Of a DNA stretch of 29,657 nt, positions 20,796 to 28,478 are shown in pieces. Position 1 is the stretch's first letter. Each line of letters starts with the position of its first letter. The notes beneath the pieces are model-generated. The model ran no database searches. It worked only from the letters and a program-made list of their open reading frames with translations, and was not told where the DNA came from. Source of the DNA: a virus; IMG/VR virus record IMGVR_UViG_3300025645_000321, positions 1 through 29,657 of that record; one strand, given 5' to 3'. The position numbers and the translations under genes were made by a program.

Positions 20796-22235
20796 ATGAA
20801 TTTTAAATACAAGACAAAGCCGTATGCTCATCAAGAGGAGGCTTTGAAGAGAAGCTTTGACAAAAAAAATTATGCATACTTCATGGAAATGGGTTGTGGC
20901 AAGTCAAAAGTCTTATTAGATAATATATCCTGGTTAAACGAAAACAAAAAAATAGACACGGCTATTATTGTTGCACCGAAAGGTGTTTATATGAATTGGA
21001 AAAATTCAGAAATACCAACTCACTTACATGATGATGTTGATCCCAACATATATATATGGAGGGCTATGGCAAATAAGAAACAAAAGACTGAATTAATGGA
21101 AGGTGTAAAGAACAGAGATAAGTTTAGAATATTATTAGTAAACATAGAATCTTTTGCCACAACAAAAGCAGTAAAGTATTTAGAATCTTTTGTGCATAGA
21201 AGTAACTTCTTATTAGCTATAGATGAATCGACAACTATAAAGAATCCGAAAGCAAAAAGAACAAAAGCATTAATGATGTTTGGACAAAGTGCTTTGTATA
21301 AGAGAATACTTACAGGCTCTCCTGTAACTAAGTCTCCATTAGATTTATTTTCTCAATGTTCTTTTCTAAGTTATTCATTGTTAGGCTTTGATAACTATTG
21401 GGCTTTCCAAGGTAGATATGCAATCATTAAGCAACAAAGAATGGGTGCTCATACTTTTCAACAAGTGGTTGGTTTTAAAAACTTAGATGAACTATCCGAT
21501 AAATTAAAAAACTTTTCTTTCAGAGTAACAAAGAAAGAAGCATTAGATTTACCACCGAAGATATATACTACTAGAGATGTAGAACTAACATCAACTCAAC
21601 AACAACACTATAAGACAATGAAAGAAAGTGCCGTTGCTTTCTTAGAGGATGGTGGCTTAGTTAGTGCTCCCGAAGTAATGACAAGATTACTTAGACTTCA
21701 ACAATTATTATGTGGCTATTTAGTTAACGATGATGGAGAGATAGTTGAGATAGCTAACAATAGAATAAATACGATGATGGAAGTCATTGAAGAAATGGAA
21801 GGTAAGATTATTATATGGTCTAGGTTTCGTCATGACATAAAAAAGATTAAGAAAGAATTAATCAAAACCTATGGATCGGGAAGCACAGTCACTTATTATG
21901 GAGACACCTCACAAAAAGACAGAGAGGATGCAATCTTCAGATTTCAAAACGATACAACAACTAGATTCTTCGTAGGTAATCCTCAAGTCGGTGGCATGGG
22001 TATTACCTTACACGCAGCAACTAATATGATTTATTATTCTAACGACTTTAATTTAGAGACAAGAATACAATCGGAAGATAGGGCTCATAGAATGGGTCAA
22101 CATAAATCTGTTTTATATGTTGATTTAATAGCACCAAAAACAGTTGATGTTCACATCGTAAAAACTCTGCTGCAGAAAGAAAAATTAGCAGGGAAAACAT
22201 TAGGAGAAGAAGTAGCCGAGTGGCTAAAAATTTAA
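20796..22235 (+). CDS. SNF2-type SF2 DNA helicase / translocase
   Basis: 479 residues with all main SF2 motifs: a Q-like start PYAHQEEAL, Walker A MGCGKSK (residues 32-38), IIVAPKGVYMNWKNS (Ia), LLAIDEST (II, DEST variant of DEAH), ILTGSP (III), GKIIIWSRFRHDIKK, VGGMGITLHAAT (V) and QSEDRAHRMGQ (VI). SNF2 proteins are double-stranded DNA translocases; phage versions are thought to help replication or recombination. The ribosome site is AAAGGGG. Followed at once by a PD-(D/E)XK nuclease, suggesting joint action on replication intermediates. Confidence 0.93.
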   Translation: MNFKYKTKPYAHQEEALKRSFDKKNYAYFMEMGCGKSKVLLDNISWLNENKKIDTAIIVAPKGVYMNWKNSEIPTHLHDDVDPNIYIWRAMANKKQKTELMEGVKNRDKFRILLVNIESFATTKAVKYLESFVHRSNFLLAIDESTTIKNPKAKRTKALMMFGQSALYKRILTGSPVTKSPLDLFSQCSFLSYSLLGFDNYWAFQGRYAIIKQQRMGAHTFQQVVGFKNLDELSDKLKNFSFRVTKKEALDLPPKIYTTRDVELTSTQQQHYKTMKESAVAFLEDGGLVSAPEVMTRLLRLQQLLCGYLVNDDGEIVEIANNRINTMMEVIEEMEGKIIIWSRFRHDIKKIKKELIKTYGSGSTVTYYGDTSQKDREDAIFRFQNDTTTRFFVGNPQVGGMGITLHAATNMIYYSNDFNLETRIQSEDRAHRMGQHKSVLYVDLIAPKTVDVHIVKTLLQKEKLAGKTLGEEVAEWLKI

Positions 22236-22255
22236 CTTTACTAAAGGAAAGACTA

Positions 22256-22750
22256 ATGGCAGATGGAATGAAAATGATAGGACACACAGGTGAATCTCTT
22301 ACTGTGCATGTCTTAGCAAAAATGGGGATATACGCATATAGTATCAAACACGATGGCACAGATGTTATAGCAATTGGAGGTAATGGACTACCACTTTCAC
22401 AAAGGATAGAGGTAAAATCTTCTGAAGATATGGCAGAACCAAAGAAAAATTTATTTAGCTTTAGTTGTTCTAGGGGTGCAAATCCGAAGAGATGGTACAA
22501 AAAAGAAGACTGCGACATACTTGCTTTTGTATCACTTTTAGATGAATCAATTATCTTTAAGGCAGTAGAAGACATACCGATGGTAACTAAGAAGATACAC
22601 CGAAGAGATTTTCAAACTGAAGGTATAACAAACAAAACCTGGTCTGAAGCTTTGAATAAAAGTTTTAAATCAACAAATTCTTTAACAGAAAATCTTATCA
22701 AAAAAGATGAGAATTTATTTGACAATATAGAAAATACTAGGCATAACTAA
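22256..22750 (+). CDS. PD-(D/E)XK nuclease, resolvase/intron-endonuclease-like
   Basis: 164 residues from ATG at 22256 with AAGGA upstream; an open GTG at 22220 overlaps the helicase end. The N-terminus shows the fold: GESLTVHVLAKMGI (Glu13), HDGTDVIAI (Asp36), RIEVKSS (Glu52-x-Lys54), then FSCSRGANPKRWYKKEDCDILAFV. This order resembles Hjc-like and group I intron endonuclease-like families. In a replication operon it most likely cuts branched DNA, a role like T7 gp3, but that is inference. The C-terminal 50 residues are Lys/Asn-rich with no motif. Confidence 0.78.
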   Translation: MADGMKMIGHTGESLTVHVLAKMGIYAYSIKHDGTDVIAIGGNGLPLSQRIEVKSSEDMAEPKKNLFSFSCSRGANPKRWYKKEDCDILAFVSLLDESIIFKAVEDIPMVTKKIHRRDFQTEGITNKTWSEALNKSFKSTNSLTENLIKKDENLFDNIENTRHN

Positions 22751-22766
22751 GAAAAGGGAGTAAACA

Positions 22767-22940
22767 ATGAAAAAAGATTATAGAGTTTATGTAGTTAAAA
22801 CAACTCTTCAAGAGTATTTTGTTGAAGCAGAAAACGAATATGAGGCAAAAAATGATCTCACACTTCATAGAACAATTTTAATGGAGTCTGATTTACATGA
22901 ATCAACTATATCAGCCGAACTTAGAAATGGAGGCGATTAA
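22767..22940 (+). CDS. 57-residue protein of the replication operon, unknown
   Basis: Open frame beginning MKKDYRVYVVKTTLQEYFVE, which reads as two beta strands followed by a helix (AENEYEAKNDLTL). Preceded by AAGGGAG, and it fills an otherwise gene-free gap between the nuclease and the next gene, ending 1 base before it. No family recognised. Confidence 0.58.
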   Translation: MKKDYRVYVVKTTLQEYFVEAENEYEAKNDLTLHRTILMESDLHESTISAELRNGGD

Positions 22941-22941
22941 C

Positions 22942-23121
22942 ATGGATCCAGATAGATGGAAATCAGTAGCAGTTCCGATTAAGACATGGGACATGCTAAA
23001 AGAATTGTCGGAAGACAATGAAAGATCAATAGGTGGTCAAATTTCTTTTCTCACAAAACAAGAATATTTGTGGAAAAAGAGTCAGACAAATCCTGTTGAC
23101 AAACAAGAAGCCAGAGGGTAA
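22942..23121 (+). CDS. Small ribbon-helix-helix-like DNA-binding protein
   Basis: 59 residues from ATG at 22942, set by GGAGG 8 bases upstream. The sequence RWKSVAVPIKTWDMLKELSE fits a beta-strand then helix of the Arc/MetJ type (V.v....w..L), followed by a second helix GGQISFLTKQEYLWKK. Such proteins bind operators as dimers. It lies just upstream of the SSB-like-tail gene pair and may regulate this operon. Pattern-based and tentative. Confidence 0.55.
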   Translation: MDPDRWKSVAVPIKTWDMLKELSEDNERSIGGQISFLTKQEYLWKKSQTNPVDKQEARG

Positions 23122-23174
23122 AACCTTTAAACCAATACCGAAGGGTATAAACTTTAAACTAGAAGGAGAGAAAG

Positions 23175-23744
23175 ATGAGTGATGTGTTTTCACTTTTTGA
23201 AGAAGATGTAGCCAACCCGGATGCATTTAATAAAGTTAGCAAGGAAGGTTCTTCTAAGCTATCTAACTTGATTCGGCAATCTGTTGATCTTGATAAGCAA
23301 GTCAAAGATGCCGAACAATATCTTAAAGACTTACAATACAAAAAACGAACCATTGATGAAGAAGATATTCCATCATTAATGGAAGAGATTGGTGTTGAAA
23401 GTCTTACTGTTGACGGCAACAAAGTTTCTATAGAAAAATATGTATCGGCTCGTATTCCTGAGGATAGGAAGAGTGAAGCTTTTGGTTTCATTCGTTCTAT
23501 TGGCGAAGGCGATATAATTAAGAACGAAGTTGTTGTCGGCTTTGGAATGGGTCAGGACAATGTAGCGGGAGCCGTGGTTGATGATTTACGCAATCAAGGA
23601 TTATCCCCTGCTCAAAAGACTCATATACATCCAATGACGTTAAGGACTTGGGCGAAGAACCGAATAGAGAAGAATCAAGAAATTGATTTTGATATGTTCG
23701 GAATTTATGTTGGTAATCGTGCAAAAATAAAAGGAGCTAAATAA
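23175..23744 (+). CDS. Early protein with N-terminal coiled coil, unknown function
   Basis: 189 residues. The coiled coil VDLDKQVKDAEQYLKDLQYKKRTIDEE leads into a small alpha/beta part (IPSLMEEIGVESLTVDGNKV, SARIPEDRKSEAFGFI) and a C-terminal helix (HPMTLRTWAKNRIEK). The coiled coil followed by EDIPSLMEEIG and a G-x-V strand resembles the Gam-like host-nuclease inhibitors and uncharacterised marine-phage early proteins; I cannot decide between them. It overlaps the next start as TAATG. Confidence 0.68.
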   Translation: MSDVFSLFEEDVANPDAFNKVSKEGSSKLSNLIRQSVDLDKQVKDAEQYLKDLQYKKRTIDEEDIPSLMEEIGVESLTVDGNKVSIEKYVSARIPEDRKSEAFGFIRSIGEGDIIKNEVVVGFGMGQDNVAGAVVDDLRNQGLSPAQKTHIHPMTLRTWAKNRIEKNQEIDFDMFGIYVGNRAKIKGAK

Positions 23745-24535
23745 TGAGCAATGCACTAGCAGAAAAAGTAACTACAGATGTAGTTATCCCGAATCTTTCA
23801 TCTTTACTAGAGGAAGAGGCAGGGGCAGGACTTGAGAACTTTGGTACGGAAGATATGCAAATACCTTTTATAAGGATTTTGCAGGCATTGTCTCCTCAAT
23901 TAAATAAGCAGGACTCTTTATATATAAAGGGTGCCGAGCAGGGGGATATCTTCAATACTGTTTCTCAACAAGTATACAAGGCAGATCAAGGAGTGATCGT
24001 TGTACCTTGTTTCTTTGAGAAGAAGTTCTTGGAGTTTGCACTAAGATCAAGTGGTGGTGGTTTTATAAGAGAACTATCTCACGATGATAAAGACATTGGT
24101 CTTACAACTCGTGAAGGGGCTGCAGAGATTTTGCCGTCTGGGAATGAGTTGGTTAGAACTCATCAACATGTTGTGATGGCTATGGATCCCGAGACTAAGA
24201 TGGGAGCCCCTGCTATTCTTGATATGAAGAAGACACAACTTAAAGTGTCTCGTAGATGGAATACTCTAAAGAATGGTATAAGATTACCTTCGGGTAAGCC
24301 TATGCCACTATACGGAACTGCATGGAATATTCAAACCATTGCAGAGAGTAACGATCAAGGTAGTTGGTATAACTATAAGATCGAAAGAATGACCGAGGTA
24401 TCTAAAGAACTAGAAGCTATGATGTTAGAGGCTAGAACTATGTACCTAAGTTTTAGGAAAGGAGAAATTAAAACGGCTTCTGCCCCTGCGGATGAGATGC
24501 AATCTGCACAGAAAGATGACGAAATACCGTTTTAA
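23744..24535 (+). CDS. Early protein with SSB-type acidic DEIPF tail
   Basis: 263 residues. A leading acidic segment (SSLLEEEAGAGLENFGTEDM) precedes a beta-rich core (DQGVIVVPCFFEKKFLEF, TKMGAPAILDMKKTQLKVSRRWNT). The last residues KDDEIPF match the C-terminal tail of bacterial SSB (DDDIPF), which docks primase, polymerase and recombination proteins. I read it as a probable ssDNA-binding or recombination-associated protein of the replication module; no OB-fold motif can be claimed by eye. Two coupled genes later stands a primase ending EVPF. A strong terminator follows the stop. Confidence 0.62.
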   Translation: MSNALAEKVTTDVVIPNLSSLLEEEAGAGLENFGTEDMQIPFIRILQALSPQLNKQDSLYIKGAEQGDIFNTVSQQVYKADQGVIVVPCFFEKKFLEFALRSSGGGFIRELSHDDKDIGLTTREGAAEILPSGNELVRTHQHVVMAMDPETKMGAPAILDMKKTQLKVSRRWNTLKNGIRLPSGKPMPLYGTAWNIQTIAESNDQGSWYNYKIERMTEVSKELEAMMLEARTMYLSFRKGEIKTASAPADEMQSAQKDDEIPF

Positions 24536-24541
24536 TTAATC

Positions 24542-24582
24542 AGAGCCGTGGCTATGTCCTCCAAGTCACGGCTCTTTTCTTT
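24542..24582 (+). terminator. Strong intrinsic terminator
   Basis: A perfect 9-base stem AGAGCCGTG (24542-24550) / CACGGCTCT (24567-24575), with a 16-base loop, followed by TTTCTTT. It separates the SSB-tail gene from the primase gene, so the primase and what follows need read-through or their own promoter. Confidence 0.85.
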
Positions 24583-24594
24583 ATGGAGTGAAGA

Positions 24595-26133
24595 GTGAAT
24601 TTAGCAGAAGAATTATTACAAGCCTTTATTGGTTTTAGTACGGCTCATGGTCAGACCGAAGTATCACAAGAACGTACCGCAGGAAAACAAAAGGCAAAAT
24701 CATTTATAGTAAGAAATCCTCTTACATTACAATTAATAGAAGGTCATATAAAAGGCACAAAAGGTGTTGGTGCTATACCTATTAATGAAGAAAACAAATG
24801 TAAGTTTGGTGCTTTAGATATAGATCAGTATCCATTAGATCATAATAAATTAGTAGATAAATTAGAGGAACTTAAAGTTCCGTGTATCGTGTGCCGTAGT
24901 AAATCTGGAGGTGCACATATATTCTTTTTCTTTAAGGAGTGGATGAGTGCAGGAGATTTTAGAGACAAAGCTGCGGAGATTTCTTCAGCACTTGGGCATG
25001 GTCGGTGCGAGATATTCCCAAAGCAAGAACAGATTCTTGTCGAAAGGGGGGATGTTGGTAACTTTATTAATCTTCCGTATTTTGATTCAGAGCAAACACT
25101 CCGATATGCAATACTCAAAAGAGATGAGGAGTATATTGAAGCATCGCTACAACAATTCATTGAAGAGATACAAAAAGTCCAGACGTTACCGAAGGACTTT
25201 CTAACATTACCGATAGGTGGTCCTGTTGATTTATTACCTAATTATATACCTTGCCTTAGAACTAAATTAGCTATTGGTGTATTTGAAGGAGAAAGAAACA
25301 GAACAGCATTTCAACTAGGAGTTTTTCTACAAAGGCTTGAACCAGGGAATTGGAAAGCAAAGTTTGAAGAACATAATGTAAGAGACTTTCATCCACCCCT
25401 ATCAGCATCTGAAGTTGTAGCTATACAAAACACATTAGAGAAAAAAGAATATCAGTATCTTTGTAAAGAAGAACCTATGGCATCACATTGTAATCAAGGT
25501 GTTTGTAGAACTATGAAATTAGGTATTGGTGCTACATCAATGCCAAGTATAAGCGGTTTATCTGTTATTTTATCAGAGCCAAGATTATGGTTTGTAGATA
25601 TTGGTGGACAAAGATTAGAGATAACAACAGAAGAATTACAAGCACCTCGTTTGTTTCAAAGAGCATGTATGGAACAGTTAAAGGTTATGCCCCCGAAACT
25701 AAAAGATTCTGATTGGGAGATAACAGTTAATGATCTCATGGAGAAATGTAATGAAATACAAGTCCCCGAAGAGTTAACATATAAAGGTCAGTTCATATCA
25801 ATACTAGAGGCATATTGCACAGGTCGTGTTCAAGCACAAACATTTGAAGAAGTCATGTTGGGTAAGCCCTATACCGAAGTAGAAGAAGGAAAAACTTTTT
25901 TTAGGCTAGATTCTTTAATGGAATATATGAGACAGAAAAAGTTTGATAGCTATACAAGAGCACAAGTTCAAGAACGATTAAAAGAAATAAATAATGAAGA
26001 AAGTTCTATTGTTAAAAAATTTAAAACATCAGCAGGAAAATGGAAGTCTGTCAGAGTTTGGTGGATACCCGAGTTTGTTTCCGAAGTTGAAGTAAGTAGC
26101 ATAGAAGTTGAGACAGGGGAGGTGCCTTTCTAA
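24595..26133 (+). CDS. AEP/PrimPol-type DNA primase with EVPF tail
   Basis: 512 residues from GTG at 24595. The catalytic core is archaeo-eukaryotic primase-like: FGALDIDQYPL (Asp75, Asp77), then CRSKSGGAHIFFFF (Ser104, His108) and RCEIFPKQEQ, close to the TOTE-type primase domain. A C-terminal region of helices and a winged-helix-like segment (SLMEYMRQKKFDSYTRAQVQERL) follows. The last residues VETGEVPF again look like an SSB-type tail. The enzyme makes primers for the DNA polymerase encoded downstream. It follows a terminator, and the weak site GGAG precedes the GTG. Confidence 0.82.
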   Translation: MNLAEELLQAFIGFSTAHGQTEVSQERTAGKQKAKSFIVRNPLTLQLIEGHIKGTKGVGAIPINEENKCKFGALDIDQYPLDHNKLVDKLEELKVPCIVCRSKSGGAHIFFFFKEWMSAGDFRDKAAEISSALGHGRCEIFPKQEQILVERGDVGNFINLPYFDSEQTLRYAILKRDEEYIEASLQQFIEEIQKVQTLPKDFLTLPIGGPVDLLPNYIPCLRTKLAIGVFEGERNRTAFQLGVFLQRLEPGNWKAKFEEHNVRDFHPPLSASEVVAIQNTLEKKEYQYLCKEEPMASHCNQGVCRTMKLGIGATSMPSISGLSVILSEPRLWFVDIGGQRLEITTEELQAPRLFQRACMEQLKVMPPKLKDSDWEITVNDLMEKCNEIQVPEELTYKGQFISILEAYCTGRVQAQTFEEVMLGKPYTEVEEGKTFFRLDSLMEYMRQKKFDSYTRAQVQERLKEINNEESSIVKKFKTSAGKWKSVRVWWIPEFVSEVEVSSIEVETGEVPF

Positions 26134-26360
26134 TGGAAGTATTAGTAGCTTTTTGTATTATTTTAGTTGAGGAATCAAGATATAAGGGTGGAAAATCAAT
26201 TTGTAATTTTTGGAACCCTGGTGTTGAGTTTAAAACATATGAAGAATGTATGAAAGATAAAAAATTAATCGAAGATTATATAGTGGAAGAGGCTTGGAAA
26301 ATTCATCCAAAGGCAGTCAAAATATATGCAAAAGGAGTTTGTGGAGAGAATGCGAAGTGA
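26133..26360 (+). CDS. Short Cys-containing protein with hydrophobic start (paralog 3)
   Basis: 75 residues. Hydrophobic N-terminus MEVLVAFCIILVEE, then GGKSICNFWNPGVEFKTYEECMKD, a helix, and YAKGVCGENAK. Cysteine spacing resembles the proteins at 19256 and 19447 (KSIC, then EEC, then C), indicating one family in three copies. Starts at a TAATG overlap inside the replication operon. Confidence 0.62.
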   Translation: MEVLVAFCIILVEESRYKGGKSICNFWNPGVEFKTYEECMKDKKLIEDYIVEEAWKIHPKAVKIYAKGVCGENAK

Positions 26361-26571
26361 TAAAAAGCACGACATTTGTATTGAAGTTTTAAATCAGTAT
26401 TTAGATGTTTTTAAAACAGTTGAAAGATCAATGAGAAAGCTACCTGCATCTCTTACTCAAAAAGAAAGAGTGGAACTAACTTACTATCAAGAGATGGTTA
26501 GAAATATAAAAATGGTTAAAGATTATATAGATAAAAGAACTGAATCTGTGGATTGGGAGAGTTATAATTAA
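26350..26571 (+). CDS. Small helical protein between primase and helicase genes, unknown
   Basis: 73 residues from ATG at 26350 with GGAG upstream; overlaps the previous gene by 11 bases and the next by one base (TAATG). Helical, basic centre (ERSMRKLPASLTQKERVELT), no motif recognised. Confidence 0.6.
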   Translation: MRSDKKHDICIEVLNQYLDVFKTVERSMRKLPASLTQKERVELTYYQEMVRNIKMVKDYIDKRTESVDWESYN

Positions 26572-28085
26572 TGGAAACTGTAATCTTCGGTCCCCCTGGT
26601 ACAGGTAAAACTACAACATTAATTGATATAATAAAGAAGTCTATCCAAGATGGTATGGATCCAACTAAGATTGCATTCATGTCTTTTAGCCGTAAAGCAG
26701 CAACTGAAGCTAGAGATAGATCTGCTATTGAACTCGGGCTAGATACAAAGCAAATGATTTATTTTAGAACATTACATTCTCTTGCTTTTACTTGGTTAGG
26801 TTTAGAAAGTAAAAGAGTGTTTAAGGGATCGGACTATAATGAACTTGGTAAACTTGTTGGACTAGAGTTTAGATCATCTCCTACTCTTAATATAGAAGAG
26901 GGACCTTTGTTTCAGATAGGTGCAGGTGGAGATAAATATATGTCCATAATTCAAATGGCTCGTGTTAGAGAAGTATCTTTGGAACAACAATTCAATGATA
27001 CTTGGGATCACACATTACATTGGCAACAATTAAAAGTATTAGATAAAGCATATAGTGATTTTAAAGAAGCTAAGAACAAATTAGACTTTGTTGATATGAT
27101 ACAAAAGTTTATAGAACAAGGAACATCTCCTAGTTTTGATCTACTTATAATAGATGAAGCACAGGATTTAGCACCATTGCAATGGAAGATGGTAAAGGAA
27201 GTTTTAGTTCCTAATTCTAAAAGAATATATTATGCAGGGGACGATGATCAAGCTATCTATACTTGGATGGGCGTAAATGTAAGAGACTTTTTAAATTCAT
27301 GTAGAGACAAATTGTTCTTAACAAAATCGTTTCGTGTACCAAGTGCCGTGCATGATTTTTCACAAAGTCTTATTAGAAAAGTCTCTACCAGACAAACAAA
27401 GAATTGGCAACCCACTAAAAAAGATGGCACTATAACATGGCATCGAGATATACTTGATGTAGACTTAACTAGTGGCGAATGGTTGGTACTTGCGAGAACT
27501 AATTATATTACGAACAAAATATGTAATCGTCTTAAAGAAGATGGCTATCTCTATTGGAGAGAAGGCACTGGTTGGTCTGTTTCCCCAAATGTTATTAATG
27601 GAATAGAGGTATGGCTTAAACTATGCAAAAACAAAAGCTTGTCTACATCAGAACTACAAAGTTTTGCGAAGATTTTAGATCCAAGTATTATAACAAGATC
27701 AGGAAGAAAAGCATTATTGTCCTTAGATGCCGAACAAACTTATACTCTAGACGACATTATAAACAAGTGCAATTTGAACGCTACACACGAGACACCTTGG
27801 CAGAAAGTCTTAAAAGTCTCGGATCAAGAAGTTGCATATATAACATCAGTGAGGAGAAGGGGAGAGAAAATACTGACAGGGACTCCGAGGATTCGGATAT
27901 CGACAATACACAAAGCAAAAGGTGGCGAGGCGGATAATGTAGTCTTGCTACTTGACTCAACTAGAGCTTGCATGGAAAGTCTTGATCAAGATTCTGAGAT
28001 AAGAACTTTTTATGTAGGTGCAACTCGTGCTAAAAAATCATTACACTTAATAGAATCAACAAGTAAATATGGATTTAACATATGA
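26571..28085 (+). CDS. UvrD/Rep-like SF1 DNA helicase
   Basis: 504 residues. Motif I GPPGTGKTTT (residues 7-16), motif Ia FMSFSRKAATEARDR, motif II LLIIDEAQDLAPLQW, motif III YYAGDDDQAIYTWMG, motif IV region GEWLVLARTN, motif V ISTIHKAKGGEADNVVLL and motif VI FYVGATRAKKSLHL. This is the full motif set of UvrD/Rep helicases, which unwind DNA 3' to 5' and act in replication and repair. It is shorter than host UvrD (about 720 residues), as is common in phages. It overlaps the following small gene as ATGA. Confidence 0.93.
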   Translation: METVIFGPPGTGKTTTLIDIIKKSIQDGMDPTKIAFMSFSRKAATEARDRSAIELGLDTKQMIYFRTLHSLAFTWLGLESKRVFKGSDYNELGKLVGLEFRSSPTLNIEEGPLFQIGAGGDKYMSIIQMARVREVSLEQQFNDTWDHTLHWQQLKVLDKAYSDFKEAKNKLDFVDMIQKFIEQGTSPSFDLLIIDEAQDLAPLQWKMVKEVLVPNSKRIYYAGDDDQAIYTWMGVNVRDFLNSCRDKLFLTKSFRVPSAVHDFSQSLIRKVSTRQTKNWQPTKKDGTITWHRDILDVDLTSGEWLVLARTNYITNKICNRLKEDGYLYWREGTGWSVSPNVINGIEVWLKLCKNKSLSTSELQSFAKILDPSIITRSGRKALLSLDAEQTYTLDDIINKCNLNATHETPWQKVLKVSDQEVAYITSVRRRGEKILTGTPRIRISTIHKAKGGEADNVVLLLDSTRACMESLDQDSEIRTFYVGATRAKKSLHLIESTSKYGFNI

Positions 28086-28240
28086 CAAAGATATGGTTCT
28101 TACAAAAAAATGAAGAAGGCACAATATTTTGGGACAGTTATGTTCACAATGAATGCACATTATTAGATACAACAACGGAGAATCCTTTTGACAAACAAAA
28201 ACAGAGAATATTTTTTAAAGGAAGCAGAGAGACTAATTAA
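28082..28240 (+). CDS. 52-residue protein in the replication operon, unknown
   Basis: Open frame beginning MTKIWFLQKNEEGTIFWDSY, starting at an ATGA overlap with the helicase stop and overlapping the next gene by 53 bases. Strand-rich N-terminus; one Cys in HNECTLLD. Coupling to the helicase supports it; no family recognised. Confidence 0.52.
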   Translation: MTKIWFLQKNEEGTIFWDSYVHNECTLLDTTTENPFDKQKQRIFFKGSRETN

Positions 28241-28478
28241 TGGTCAAAGAGCCAAAGAGTACGGACCTGCAAAAAAGAATCATCAACGTATAGCTGATAT
28301 ATGGACTATCTTGCTAGACAAAAAACTTAATGATCGTATTACACCAGAAGAAGTTGTTGCTTGTATGATAGGTGTCAAGGTAGCTAGACTTGCCGAAGAC
28401 ATATCTAAGGACGATTCTTGGACGGATGTTATTGGATACGCAGCCCTCGGTGGAGAAATAATAAATGACAAAACATGA
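28188..28478 (+). CDS. DUF6378-like phage protein
   Basis: 96 residues from TTG at 28188 with GGAG upstream; no ATG would keep the family start. LINGQRAKEYGPAKKNHQRIADIW and TPEEVVACMIGVKVARLAED, followed by DSWTDVIGYAALGGEI, match a small helical phage family annotated as DUF6378. The pattern of Arg/Lys, Glu and Asp on helices resembles MazG-like nucleotide pyrophosphohydrolases, so a nucleotide role is possible but unproven. Overlaps the polymerase start by 14 bases. Confidence 0.68.
   Translation: MTNKNREYFLKEAERLINGQRAKEYGPAKKNHQRIADIWTILLDKKLNDRITPEEVVACMIGVKVARLAEDISKDDSWTDVIGYAALGGEIINDKT

Noticed and set aside
24947-25204. 85-codon open frame inside the primase gene
   Set aside because: Reads as basic, repetitive sequence in a shifted frame over conserved primase motifs; no independent support.
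27623-27937. 104-codon open frame inside the UvrD-like helicase
   Set aside because: Low-quality sequence in another frame, no homology pattern, no ribosome site; a shadow of the helicase gene, unlike the dcm case.
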